This document shows positions 1 to 8,468 of a stretch of DNA of 64,000 bases, one piece after another. The notes under the pieces were generated by a model. The model was not told the DNA's origin. It saw only the letters and a list, made by a program, of their open reading frames with translations, and searched no databases. The DNA is from Hyphomicrobiales bacterium. Lineage in GTDB: Bacteria > Pseudomonadota > Alphaproteobacteria > Rhizobiales > Rhizobiaceae. Each line of letters opens with the position of its first letter. The stretch's first letter is position 1. A program made the position numbers and the translations under genes. The DNA lies in contig UEGR01000011.1 of NCBI GenBank assembly GCA_900465685.1, forward strand, positions 372,001 to 436,000, read 5' to 3'.

Positions 1-242
1 ATCAGCCGACACGCGGCATCGACGTTTCGGCGGCGGCTTTCCTGCATCGCCGCATTGACGAAGTGGCGCAAGGCGGCTGCGCGGTACTGCTGGTCAGCGC
101 CGATCTCGACGAATTGCTGCGCCTCAGCGACCGGGTTGTCGTGCTCTTCAACGGGCGCATTGTCGCTCATCTGGAAAATGGGCCCGACATCACGCCTGCG
201 ACGCTCGGCCCCTACATGCTCGGAACCAAGGTGGCTGCCTGA
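1..242 (+). CDS. BMP-type nucleoside/sugar ABC transporter ATP-binding protein (C-terminal end only)
   Basis: Only the last 79 codons are present; the gene enters from the left edge and is read from base 3. The fragment begins just after Walker B with QPTRGIDVSA (a D-loop-like stretch) and continues with LLVSADLDELLRLSDRVVVL, which is typical of the second nucleotide-binding domain of double-domain ATPases of the RbsA/MglA/YufO class. Its stop codon overlaps the start of the next permease by one base (TGATG). This and the two following permeases point to an importer of purine nucleosides of the BmpA-YufOPQ/NupABC class. The P-loop and the substrate-binding lipoprotein would lie upstream of the window. 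Confidence 0.88.
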   Translation, partial: QPTRGIDVSAAAFLHRRIDEVAQGGCAVLLVSADLDELLRLSDRVVVLFNGRIVAHLENGPDITPATLGPYMLGTKVAA

Positions 243-1336
243 TGCATAAAATTCTGGCTTCCCTCGTTCCCTTCTTCCTGACCGTGCTGGTTATCGCCGT
301 CATCATGGCCGTGCTGCTGGTGCCACTGGCGCTGATGCAGGACGACCCGGCTGCGATCCTGAAGACGTTCTTCCTCGGTCCCTTCGGCAGTATCCGCCAC
401 ATGGGCAATATGGTGGAAGCAGCCACGCCGATCATGCTGACCGGCCTTGCCATCACCATCATGTTCCGCTCCGGCCTGTTCAATCTCGGTGCAGAAGGCG
501 GTTTCTTTCTGGGCGCGCTCGGTGCGGTGACCGGCGCTGTGCTAATCCCGTCGCTCGGCTGGTTCTCGCTGCCAGTCGCCATTCTGTGCGGCGCGGTTGC
601 GGGCAGCTTTGCCTGCACCATTCCGGCGGCACTGCGCCTGCGCTTTGGCGCATCGGAAATGGTGACGTCGCTGGTGCTGAACTACGCCTTCCTGTTTCTC
701 GGCCTGTTCGTGCTCAATTACGTCATCCGCGATCCGGCAGCGGGCGGCATGATGTCATTGAAAATTCCGCCCGAGGCAAAGCTTGACCGGCTGCTGGCAG
801 GCACACGCCTCAATAGCGGCTCGATCATCGCCATTCTCGCCTGTATCGCAGGCGGTATATGGCTTTACTGGACGCGTTCCGGCCTCAACATCCGCATTGC
901 AGGCTCCAGCCCCGGCTTCGCCAATCATCTCGGCCTGCCGCTCAAGGGCATCATCATGCGGGCGCAGATCGTCGGCGGTCTGGTGGCGGGCATGGCAGGT
1001 GCGCTGGAAGTGCTCGGCCTTCATGCGCGCTTTTCTTGGCTCGATCTGCCGGGTTATGGCTGGACCGGTCTCGTCGTCGCTATTCTGGCGCGCGAAAATC
1101 CGTTCCTTCTGGTCCCGGCGGCCTTGTTCCTCGGTTTCGTTCAGGTCGGCGGCGATCTTCTCGCCCGCAACATGAATATCCCGACCGAAGTGGTGGGGCT
1201 GGTAACGGCGGCCATCATGGTGGGTTCGACTGCAAGCGTCATCCATAATCACCCGACCGTGCTGCGCGTGATCCGCAATTTGCGTAACCGCAAAGACGAA
1301 CAGGCCCAGGAACGACAGATTGGAGAACACGCATGA
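242..1336 (+). CDS. ABC transporter permease, BMP/nucleoside type (YufP/NupB-like)
   Basis: This 364-residue, strongly hydrophobic protein has about ten predicted membrane segments. It carries the BPD_transp_2 signature region FRSGLFNLGAEGGFFLGALG near residues 75-95, the counterpart of the FNIGxEGQ motif of RbsC/YufP permeases. Its start overlaps the preceding ATPase stop and its end overlaps the next permease start by four bases, so the three genes are translationally coupled. It should form the inner-membrane channel with the 298-residue permease downstream. The first transmembrane segment starts almost at the N-terminus, as in the family. The precise substrate is inferred from the downstream nucleoside hydrolase and ribokinase. 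Confidence 0.9.
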   Translation: MHKILASLVPFFLTVLVIAVIMAVLLVPLALMQDDPAAILKTFFLGPFGSIRHMGNMVEAATPIMLTGLAITIMFRSGLFNLGAEGGFFLGALGAVTGAVLIPSLGWFSLPVAILCGAVAGSFACTIPAALRLRFGASEMVTSLVLNYAFLFLGLFVLNYVIRDPAAGGMMSLKIPPEAKLDRLLAGTRLNSGSIIAILACIAGGIWLYWTRSGLNIRIAGSSPGFANHLGLPLKGIIMRAQIVGGLVAGMAGALEVLGLHARFSWLDLPGYGWTGLVVAILARENPFLLVPAALFLGFVQVGGDLLARNMNIPTEVVGLVTAAIMVGSTASVIHNHPTVLRVIRNLRNRKDEQAQERQIGEHA

Positions 1337-2229
1337 GCACCGTTCTCGCCCAAATTCTCGATCCGTCCTTCATTGGCACGATCCTGCGCGTTTCGACGCC
1401 GCTTCTGCTGGCGGCGCTCGGCGTGATGATTTCCGACCGCGCCGGCGTTTTGAATATCGGCATGGAAGGCATGATGCTTGTGGCGGCGCTCATCGCCGTT
1501 CTGGCCAGTGCGGCAACAGGAAGTCCGGCTATCGGCCTTTTGGCCGCGCTGATTGCAGGCGCGCTTCTCGGCTGGATCATGTCTGTTTCGGTCAATCGTC
1601 TTGGCACCGACCTCATCATGACCGGCATTGCGCTCAACATCGCGGCGGCAGCGGCAACAACACTCGGCCTTTATCTTGCCACTGGCGACAAAGGCATGTC
1701 GGGCGCGCTGAAAAGCGGCGCGCTGCCTAGCCTGCCAGTGCCTTTCATCGGCAATATCCATGTGCTGACCTTCGCAGCCCTTCTGGCCGTCCCGGCGGTC
1801 AGCCTGCTGATGATGCGCACCCGCTTCGGCCTGCATCTGCGCGCCACCGGTGTTGATCCCAAGTCGGCACGGGCGGCGGGGATTCATGTCGGGCGTGTGC
1901 AGATGCAGGCGCTGGTGCTTTCCGGCATTTTCGGCGGGGCGGCGGGTGCCTATCTCTCGCTTGGCTATGTCACCTGGTTTGCCCAGAACATGACCGCCGG
2001 TCGCGGCTTCATCGCGATTGCAGCCGAAGTGATGGGACAGGGAACGGCCTGGGGCACGCTTGCCGCAAGCCTTGTGCTGGCCGCTGCGGAATCGCTCGCC
2101 ATCACGCTGCAAAGTCTCGGACTGCCATTCGAACTGATGCAGATGATCCCCTATCTCGTTCCGGTGGTCGTGCTGACGGTCCATGCCGCCCGCAAGCAGC
2201 GGCGTGCACGGCAATTGAAGAACTCCTGA
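1333..2229 (+). CDS. ABC transporter permease, BMP/nucleoside type (YufQ/NupC-like)
   Basis: This 298-residue integral membrane protein is the second half of the heterodimeric channel. The motif ISDRAGVLNIGMEGMMLVAA (about residues 33-52) is the conserved NIGxEGxM segment of BPD_transp_2 permeases. It is shorter than its partner and lacks that partner's N-terminal extension, as is normal for YufQ against YufP. It overlaps the upstream gene by four bases (ATGA), and the next gene starts one base after its stop, so a single operon is very likely. Known relatives move guanosine, inosine or other purine nucleosides; which one this system moves cannot be read from the sequence. Confidence 0.9.
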   Translation: MSTVLAQILDPSFIGTILRVSTPLLLAALGVMISDRAGVLNIGMEGMMLVAALIAVLASAATGSPAIGLLAALIAGALLGWIMSVSVNRLGTDLIMTGIALNIAAAAATTLGLYLATGDKGMSGALKSGALPSLPVPFIGNIHVLTFAALLAVPAVSLLMMRTRFGLHLRATGVDPKSARAAGIHVGRVQMQALVLSGIFGGAAGAYLSLGYVTWFAQNMTAGRGFIAIAAEVMGQGTAWGTLAASLVLAAAESLAITLQSLGLPFELMQMIPYLVPVVVLTVHAARKQRRARQLKNS

Positions 2230-2230
2230 A

Positions 2231-3637
2231 ATGCATGAAAATGAGAAGAACATGAAGGCTTGGGAACTGACCCGCGATCTGCTGCGCGACACCAACCCCG
2301 TGGTGCGCACGGCGGAAGAACAGACATGGGATGCGAGCGCCGTCATGAAGGCGCAGGACGATCTCATGGCCATGTTCTGGAAAAGCAATGTGCCCGGCTC
2401 GGCTGCACCTGAATGCCTGATGGCAGGCGCGCTGCAATCGCTCGAAAACAAGGGCTATGTGCTGGAGCCTTATGCAGAACTACTGCGCGACGGACTGGCA
2501 GCGCTTGAGCGCGGCGATTTCGAAACACTTTACCGCATCGACATGCGCCTGCGCGTGCTGATGCGGGCGGCACGGCCCGACCCGAACCACATCTCGCAAA
2601 AGACGGTGCGATACACCACGTGGGAGCAGTTCGACGCTGCCGTTCAATGGCCGGAGGATGTGCTCTATGCTGTGCAGTCTGACGATTTCCGCGACCGCAC
2701 CGCAGCCGCGTGGATGGCACAGCTTGTGGGCGCAGCGGCTGGAACGGCACTCGAAGGATATACCGCTGAAAACATCATGGCGGTTTTCGGCCCGATCCGC
2801 GATTATGTGCGCGAACCGAACACCTATAATGACGACATCACGTTTGAAATCGCCTTTCTGGAAGCCTTTGGCGACAAGGGTTCCGCCGTCACCAGCCGCG
2901 ATATTGCCGAACGCTGGTCTTCACTGATCCCGCTTGGCTGGTCGGCGGAAGCCATAGCGCTTTCCAATATGCGCCGTGGCCTGACGCCGCCGGAAACCGG
3001 CACGTCCGACAATCCGTTTGATGAATGGATCGGCGCGCAGATGCGCGGCACCATTTGCGGCATGGTTGTGCCCGGTCGCGCCCGCGAAGCCGCCCGCCTC
3101 GCCTGGATGGACGCGGAGATTTCCCATGCCGGTAACGGTATTCTGGGCGAAGTGTTCAACGCCGTCATGGCGGCCCGCGCTTTTGCCGTAAAAGACACGC
3201 GTGAACTGCTCGTCTCGACAATAAAGCTGTTTTCAACCGAAACGGAATATGGCGCGGTTCTGGCCTTCGCGCTCGATGCCTGCCATTCCGCAGCCAGCTG
3301 GCAGGATGCATGGGCGAAATGCGATGTGGAATATGCCGAATATAACTGGATTCACGTCTATCCGAATGCAGCGGCGCAGGTCATCGCCTTGTGGTTCGGC
3401 GACGGCAATTTCGACCGCACGCTCGAAATCGTGTGCGGCATTGGTCATGACGTCGACTGTAACGCAGCGCAGATCCTGAGCATGATCGCCATCCAGCACG
3501 GCTCCGGTATCATCGCCGAGCGTTGGTCGAAACCGCTGCTGGCCGACGACATCGTCACCTATATGCGCCGCCCGGCGAAAATCTCTTTCGAAGCGCTTGT
3601 CGACCAGACGGTCGATGCAGCGCGCAACGCTCTTTAA
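2231..3637 (+). CDS. ADP-ribosylglycohydrolase (ARH/DraG) family protein
   Basis: This 468-residue protein has about 150 N-terminal residues of unclear role, followed by an ARH-like all-helical domain. Visible metal-site motifs are QLVGAAAGTALEGY, TYNDDITFE (the DD pair) and a C-terminal GIGHDVDCNAAQ, which corresponds to the usual GGDTDT-type motif. Family members hydrolyse N- or O-glycosidic bonds of ADP-ribosyl groups using two Mg ions. It sits between nucleoside permeases and a nucleoside hydrolase, so a role in cleaving a ribosylated nucleoside-like substrate is inferred rather than protein de-ADP-ribosylation. An in-frame ATG at 2252, preceded by GAGAAG, is an alternative start with a better ribosome site. 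Confidence 0.82.
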   Translation: MHENEKNMKAWELTRDLLRDTNPVVRTAEEQTWDASAVMKAQDDLMAMFWKSNVPGSAAPECLMAGALQSLENKGYVLEPYAELLRDGLAALERGDFETLYRIDMRLRVLMRAARPDPNHISQKTVRYTTWEQFDAAVQWPEDVLYAVQSDDFRDRTAAAWMAQLVGAAAGTALEGYTAENIMAVFGPIRDYVREPNTYNDDITFEIAFLEAFGDKGSAVTSRDIAERWSSLIPLGWSAEAIALSNMRRGLTPPETGTSDNPFDEWIGAQMRGTICGMVVPGRAREAARLAWMDAEISHAGNGILGEVFNAVMAARAFAVKDTRELLVSTIKLFSTETEYGAVLAFALDACHSAASWQDAWAKCDVEYAEYNWIHVYPNAAAQVIALWFGDGNFDRTLEIVCGIGHDVDCNAAQILSMIAIQHGSGIIAERWSKPLLADDIVTYMRRPAKISFEALVDQTVDAARNAL

Positions 3638-3659
3638 ATCCCCTATTAGGAACCCTATC

Positions 3660-4595
3660 ATGGCCCGTAAAATTATTATCGATACCGATCCCGGTCAGGA
3701 CGATGCCGTCGCCATTCTGCTGGCCTTGGCAAGCCCGGAACTGGACATTCTCGGCATTACCGCCGTTGCAGGCAACGGCCCGCTGGCCCGCACGGAAATC
3801 AATGCGCGCACCATCTGCGAAGTGGCAAAAAAGCCGGATACCAAGGTGTTTGCAGGCTCCATCCGCCCGCTGGTGCGCCCGCTGGTGACCGCCGAAAACG
3901 TACATGGCAAAACCGGCCTCGACGGTTATGACCTGCCCAAGCCGACCATGCCGCTGCAAGCGCAGCACGGCGTTGACTTCATCATCGAAACGCTGATGAA
4001 GGAAGAACCGGGCACCGTCACGCTTTGCCCGCTTGGACCGCTCACCAACATCGCCTCCGCGCTGATCCGCGAACCGAAGATCGCCGAGCGCGTCAAGGAA
4101 ATCGTGCTGATGGGCGGCGGCTATTTCGAAGGCGGCAACATCACGCCTTCGGCTGAGTTCAACATCTATGTCGATCCGCATGCCGCAGCGGTTGTGTTCA
4201 AATCCGGCATCCAGATCACCATGTTGCCGCTCGATGTCACCCACAAGGTGCTGACCACCGAGAAGCGCATCGCCGCCATTCGCGGTCTCGGCACCCATGT
4301 CGGCGAAGTGGTCGCGGCATGGCTCGAATTCTTCGAGCGCTATGACGAAGCGAAATACGGCACCGATGGCGGCCCGCTGCATGATCCGAATGTCATCGCC
4401 TATCTGCTGAAGCCGGAGCTTTATTCCGGTCGCCACTGCAATGTGGAAATCGAGATCAATTCGGAACTGACCATCGGCGAAACGGTTGTCGACTGGTGGG
4501 AAGTGACCGACCGTCCGAAGAATGCACTCTTCATCAAGGATGTCGATGCGGATGGTTTCTTCGCCCTTCTGACGGAACGTCTGGCGACGCTCTGA
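3660..4595 (+). CDS. Inosine/uridine-preferring nucleoside hydrolase
   Basis: This 311-residue protein opens with KIIIDTDPGQDDAVAILLAL, the Asp-cluster calcium site of the IU-nucleoside N-ribohydrolase fold. A second conserved segment is EFNIYVDPHAA near residue 165, and TVTLCPLGPLTNIA is also typical. It hydrolyses the N-glycosidic bond of nucleosides to a free base and ribose. The ATG at 3660 starts 22 bases after the upstream stop and is preceded by TTAGGAACCC; in-frame codons further upstream lie within the previous gene. With the importer upstream and the convergent ribokinase downstream it completes uptake, cleavage and ribose phosphorylation. Length matches the family (about 310). Confidence 0.93.
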   Translation: MARKIIIDTDPGQDDAVAILLALASPELDILGITAVAGNGPLARTEINARTICEVAKKPDTKVFAGSIRPLVRPLVTAENVHGKTGLDGYDLPKPTMPLQAQHGVDFIIETLMKEEPGTVTLCPLGPLTNIASALIREPKIAERVKEIVLMGGGYFEGGNITPSAEFNIYVDPHAAAVVFKSGIQITMLPLDVTHKVLTTEKRIAAIRGLGTHVGEVVAAWLEFFERYDEAKYGTDGGPLHDPNVIAYLLKPELYSGRHCNVEIEINSELTIGETVVDWWEVTDRPKNALFIKDVDADGFFALLTERLATL

Positions 4596-4614
4596 TCCCT
4601 CGTCAAAATGAAAT

Positions 4615-4649
4615 AAGCCGCGCTGGTCCAGCCAGCGCGGCTTTTTTAT
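4615..4649. terminator. Bidirectional intrinsic terminator between nucleoside hydrolase and ribokinase
   Basis: A perfect 12-base-pair stem, AAGCCGCGCTGG / CCAGCGCGGCTT, encloses a five-base loop and is followed by a T-run on the plus strand. On the minus strand the symmetrical A/T flank is weaker. It lies between two convergent genes and can end both transcripts. Confidence 0.85.
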
Positions 4650-4662
4650 TTGCAACGGAAAC

Positions 4663-5583
4663 TCAGGCGCTGGCGATCAGTGCTTCCACTTCGCTTGCAG
4701 TCGGCGCCGCCGCGCCCGCACCTGCGCGTGTAACCGCAATCGCTCCCGAGGCGGACGCAAAGCGCACGCAATCATGCAGCGATTTTGCTGCCGCATAGGC
4801 GACCGCAAAACCGCCATTGAAACTGTCTCCAGCCGCGACCGTATCCACGACCTTGACCTTGAACGGCTCGAAATGCCTGACCTCGTCAGCGGTCACCAGC
4901 AATGCCCCGCGACTGCCAAGTTTGAGGATGACGGTCTTGGGGCCGCGTTCCAGAAGGTTGCGGGCTGCCGCTTCCGCCGAGGCCAGATCGGTCGGCTCGA
5001 TGCCGGTGATTTCGGCAGCTTCGGTCTCGTTCGGCGAGATGATGTCGCAAAGCGCGATCAGGTCCGCCATGCGGCTGGCATCACCAACCGGAGCCGGGTC
5101 GAACAGCACCTGCCCGCCTGAAGCACGCACGGCTTTCGCAACCGCCAGATTGGCCTCATGCGGCACTTCGCGTTGCAGCAACGTGATCTTCGCTTTGGCA
5201 ATATCAGCGGCATGGGCGTCGATATCGGCTGCCGACCAATGTGCATTGGCCCCCGCGCAAACGGCAATCGTGTTCTGGCCCGCCTCGTCGACCTGAATGA
5301 TCGCCATGCCTGTCTCGACATCGCTGGTCACCCGCACGCCGTTGGTGTTGAGACCGAATTCCTGCATCTGCTTGACGGCAAGATCACCAAAGGCGTCATT
5401 GCCGACTGCGCCGACGAAGCGCACATCGCCGCCGAGCTTGGCGACAGCCACAGCCTGATTGGCACCCTTGCCACCGAGACCGATCCCGTAGCCCGATGCA
5501 TTCACCGTCTGCCCCGGACGCGGCAACGCCGCCATTCGCGCACTGACATCCACATTCACACTGCCGAAAATGAAAATCCTCAA
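4663..5583 (-). CDS. rbsK: Ribokinase
   Basis: This 306-residue PfkB-family sugar kinase phosphorylates ribose to ribose 5-phosphate. The N-terminal motif [18 protein letters not shown] (about residues 37-54) and the C-terminal [14 protein letters not shown] with the catalytic Asp are the two PfkB signatures. I chose a TTG start at 5583, because GGAGGAA lies just upstream and the product then begins directly with [14 protein letters not shown], matching ribokinases. The open frame runs to 5721 but that extension is not family-like. It converges on the nucleoside hydrolase and handles the ribose that enzyme releases. Confidence 0.92.
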   Translation of the reverse strand: MRIFIFGSVNVDVSARMAALPRPGQTVNASGYGIGLGGKGANQAVAVAKLGGDVRFVGAVGNDAFGDLAVKQMQEFGLNTNGVRVTSDVETGMAIIQVDEAGQNTIAVCAGANAHWSAADIDAHAADIAKAKITLLQREVPHEANLAVAKAVRASGGQVLFDPAPVGDASRMADLIALCDIISPNETEAAEITGIEPTDLASAEAAARNLLERGPKTVILKLGSRGALLVTADEVRHFEPFKVKVVDTVAAGDSFNGGFAVAYAAAKSLHDCVRFASASGAIAVTRAGAGAAAPTASEVEALIASA

Positions 5584-5595
5584 CGGCTTCCTCCA

Positions 5596-5700
5596 TAGAA
5601 GTTTTGCTGCACCATAGTGCATTTCCAACAAAAGTGCGAAGCGGTTTTGTGTCGGATAACACGCAAAAACAAAGAGATAGAGCCGTTCCAACAAAAGCTT
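5596..5700. repeat. Dispersed intergenic palindromic repeat, copy a (diverged)
   Basis: The stretch around CAACAAAAGTGCGAAGCGG, followed by TTTTGTGTCGGA, resembles other copies near 8192, 15803, 41900, 46790, 52070 and 59170. It lies in the gap upstream of the ribokinase and contains no gene. Confidence 0.55.
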
Positions 5701-5801
5701 CCGCGCCAGCAATCGAACCATCCACAGTCACGCACCTGTCATCGCCCAGGGGTAGCCTTCGCGGGCCCCAAGACACGAGCCAATTCTGGCAGGAGACTGA
5801 C

Positions 5802-6728
5802 ATGATAACCCGTCGTAATGTTCTGATGGCGAGTGCCGTCGGCACGCTGGCTATACCATTTGCTGGCTTTGCCATCACCAGCGCAAGCGCCCAATCGGGC
5901 CCGCTGTTTCGCTTCGGCGTCGTTGCTGACCCACAATACGCGCCAGTCGTGCCAAACTTGCAGATGAACCGCTATTATTCCAACAGCCTATGGAAGCTTT
6001 CAGAGGCTATCGAAGCCTTCAACAAGGAAGACCTGCAATTTGTGGTGACGCTGGGCGATATTATTGATCGCCACTGGGAGAGCTTCAACCATGTCCTGCC
6101 GCTTTACGACAAGCTTGATCACGACCATTTCTTTCTGCTTGGAAACCACGATTTTGATGTTGCGTCCGAATATCTGACTTCCGTTATCCGCACCGTCGGC
6201 ATGCAGGACGCTTATTACGATTTCACCGGCGGCGGCTATCGCTTCATCGTTCTGGATGGCAACGATGTCAGCCTTTTCGCTCCGCCAAAAAACGATCCGC
6301 GCCGCGAAATCGCAGCCCAGCGGCTGGAAGCTCTAAAGGCTAAAAATGCGCCCAACGCCCAGAGCTGGAACGGCTCACTCAGTGACCAACAATTTGCATG
6401 GCTGGGCGACACCATGAAAAAGGCACAGGCCGCCGGTGAGAAAGTGATCGTTATGGGACACTATCCGGTCTTTCCGGCCAATGAGCACAATATGTGGGAC
6501 TCCGAACGGGTCGTGGAGCTTCTCACCGGCTTCGACAATTTCGTTGCCTATTTCAATGGTCATAACCATGCCGGCAATTACGGTGAGGTGAACGGCAAGC
6601 ACTTCCTCAACTTCAAAGGCATGGTCGATACCCCTGCGGAAACGGCCTATTCCGTGGTGGAAGTCCATGCGGACCGGATCGAAGTGCGTGGCTTTGGACG
6701 CGAAGCCAACCGGACACTTAAAATCTGA
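5802..6728 (+). CDS. Tat-exported calcineurin-like metallophosphoesterase
   Basis: This 308-residue protein starts at the ATG at 5802 behind AGGAGACTGAC. The N-terminus MITRRNVLMASAVGTLAIPF continues to ITSASAQS, a twin-arginine signal with an AxA cleavage site near residue 30, so the enzyme acts in the periplasm. The metallophosphoesterase motifs are in order: GVVADPQY (D-x-Q variant of DxH), VTLGDIIDRH (GDxxDR), LLGNHDFDV (GNHD), GHYPVF, and FNGHNHAGNYG (GHxH). It resembles the ADPRibase-Mn/MPP subgroup that cleaves nucleotide-sugar or phosphodiester substrates, but the substrate is unknown. It stands alone, between a repeat-containing gap and a terminator. Confidence 0.88.
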   Translation: MITRRNVLMASAVGTLAIPFAGFAITSASAQSGPLFRFGVVADPQYAPVVPNLQMNRYYSNSLWKLSEAIEAFNKEDLQFVVTLGDIIDRHWESFNHVLPLYDKLDHDHFFLLGNHDFDVASEYLTSVIRTVGMQDAYYDFTGGGYRFIVLDGNDVSLFAPPKNDPRREIAAQRLEALKAKNAPNAQSWNGSLSDQQFAWLGDTMKKAQAAGEKVIVMGHYPVFPANEHNMWDSERVVELLTGFDNFVAYFNGHNHAGNYGEVNGKHFLNFKGMVDTPAETAYSVVEVHADRIEVRGFGREANRTLKI

Positions 6729-6751
6729 CCATCCGTTGATGTACTCCATAA

Positions 6752-6782
6752 AAAAGCCGCGAGATTATCTCGCGGCTTTTCT
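6752..6782. terminator. Bidirectional intrinsic terminator
   Basis: AAAAGCCGCGAGA and TCTCGCGGCTTTT form a 13-base-pair stem around a three-base loop, with A-run and T-run flanks on opposite sides. It serves the convergent phosphoesterase and phytase-like genes. Confidence 0.87.
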
Positions 6783-6802
6783 TCAATCACGGGTCAACCG
6801 AC

Positions 6803-8170
6803 TTATTCGGCTTTCAGGAATTCGCCGACTTCCAGCAGCACGAACTCATTGTCATCGACCTTGTCGAGCGAACGGCCTGCCGAGAACGGAAGATTATTGT
6901 CGTTGCCGACGATGATATGGGTATCGTCCACGCGGTCGACATTCTCGATCGTCACGAACGGCATGTCGTAAATAGCGTCATGGCCACCCTGACGGCGCTT
7001 ATTGTCCGGGTCTGCAATCGTCAGCAGATCGATATAGCCGATCTTGCGCACTTCCTTGCCAACATTGCTGTCATCGAAAGAAATCTTGTAGATGCGCTTG
7101 ACCTTGGACGGCACATCGAAGCAATCCGGCTGCGGCTTCTTCGGATCGGCACAGGCCTTTTCGGCAACGCCTGCACCATTATCACGCTCGATGACAAGCC
7201 CCGTGCTGGCGTCCAGCATGTTGAAGTCGCCAATCGCTTCGCCACCATCGGCAAGAGGATAGAGCCACGAACGGCCCGTCCACTTCTTGTCGGCGACGCT
7301 GAACTCGATGATGCGCAGACCAGTCTTGCCGCTTTCGGTCTTTTCCGGTGCGCCATCGACGAAAAGCGGACCTTCGAGAAGACCGTAGAGCTTCGAACCG
7401 TCCTTCGACATGGCAAGGCCTTCAAAGCCGCCCGAACGCTTCAGATTGTAAACCGGAAGCTTGAGGCTCGGATTGGCAGGCAAAGCGAGCTTTGGATTAT
7501 CCGGCGAGACGACCTGCGTTTCACCGACCTGCGTTGAAAACACGTCGGTCAGCTTGCCGTCAGTATCAAACTTCAGCAGGAACGGACCGAATTCCTCGCC
7601 CACCCAGAAGCCATCCGCCACCGGCTGGATCGATTCCACGTCGAAATCGGCACCAGTCAGGTAGCGCTTTTCCGCGCCTTCCATGACAATTGGAAATGGT
7701 GCTTTCTTGTCCGGGTCGGTGAGGAACAGGGTCTTCACGCGCTCGACCTTGCCGTTGTCCCAGTCGAACTTGACATTGTGCAGCATCAGCATGGCGTCGG
7801 GCGAATTGAACTTCGTGCCGAAACCATTGTCCGACAGCGTCCAGAAGCTGCCGTCTTCCATGGTCTTGATGCCCGAAAAGCCCTGCACAGGCTGGCCGTC
7901 GAATGGCAGTGAAAGACCGGTCTTGCGCACGCCATCCTTGCCTTCAATCGTACCGATGCCTTCCGCGCGCTTGCGGTCCGCGGTCGTGAACTTGCCGGAA
8001 GTCTTCAAATGCTCTGCCGCATCGTCCGGTGCTGCAATGACCGTATTGGCTGGCAGGATTGCATGGGCCTTCAGCGTGGCCGGAAATGCTTTTTCCTCCG
8101 CCGACGCCGGAACAATGGTGAAAGCCAGAAGGCTGGCGAGAATGGTTGACGTGCCGAAATACCGATGCAT
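6803..8170 (-). CDS. Secreted esterase-like activity of phytase family protein
   Basis: This 455-residue protein has an N-terminal signal, MHRYFGTSTILASLLAFTIV followed by PASA-EEK, cleaved near residue 25, so it is probably periplasmic. The body resembles the phytase-like/esterase-like beta-propeller family (PF13449 type): VQGFSGIKTMEDGSFWTLSD, a FDVESIQPVADGFWVGEEFG segment and GFEGLAMSKDGSKLYGLLEG. These GFEG and GEEFGP motifs recur in the family. Members are often found in alphaproteobacteria and their biochemical role is poorly defined. It is monocistronic, ending at a shared terminator. The catalytic residues cannot be assigned from the sequence alone. Confidence 0.8.
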   Translation of the reverse strand: MHRYFGTSTILASLLAFTIVPASAEEKAFPATLKAHAILPANTVIAAPDDAAEHLKTSGKFTTADRKRAEGIGTIEGKDGVRKTGLSLPFDGQPVQGFSGIKTMEDGSFWTLSDNGFGTKFNSPDAMLMLHNVKFDWDNGKVERVKTLFLTDPDKKAPFPIVMEGAEKRYLTGADFDVESIQPVADGFWVGEEFGPFLLKFDTDGKLTDVFSTQVGETQVVSPDNPKLALPANPSLKLPVYNLKRSGGFEGLAMSKDGSKLYGLLEGPLFVDGAPEKTESGKTGLRIIEFSVADKKWTGRSWLYPLADGGEAIGDFNMLDASTGLVIERDNGAGVAEKACADPKKPQPDCFDVPSKVKRIYKISFDDSNVGKEVRKIGYIDLLTIADPDNKRRQGGHDAIYDMPFVTIENVDRVDDTHIIVGNDNNLPFSAGRSLDKVDDNEFVLLEVGEFLKAE

Positions 8171-8468
8171 GGAATGTCCCCGTTCCGAGTTAGAGCACGT
8201 CCCGAAAAGTGCGAAGCGGCTTTCGGATGAGGCGTGCTAAAAAGTAAAAAGCGAGAGCGGTTAAGTCGATTTTACCCTCACGGAAACCGCTTAAGCCTGC
8301 GGCATAGGTAAGCACGCTTCGTGACACGTGCTTGACTGTCCAATGAAGCTTTGAAGACTGCCACTGACAAAGCGCGGGAAAACCGAACTTCGGTGATTTG
8401 GAATATTTTTCCTCTATTCGGCAGACAACTATGACGCTAGTTTCCTGCGTGGTTGTGTGAGGGAAAAA
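8171..8468. repeat. Gap with dispersed repeat copy b
   Basis: This 298-base gap separates divergent genes and holds the promoters of both. Bases 8192-8262 carry a repeat copy with the core CCCGAAAAGTGCGAAGCGG. No gene was found; short frames here lack ribosome sites. Confidence 0.5.

Noticed and set aside
1249-2451. 400-codon minus-strand frame
   Set aside because: It lies opposite the second nucleoside permease and the start of the ADP-ribosylglycohydrolase, with no recognisable domain.
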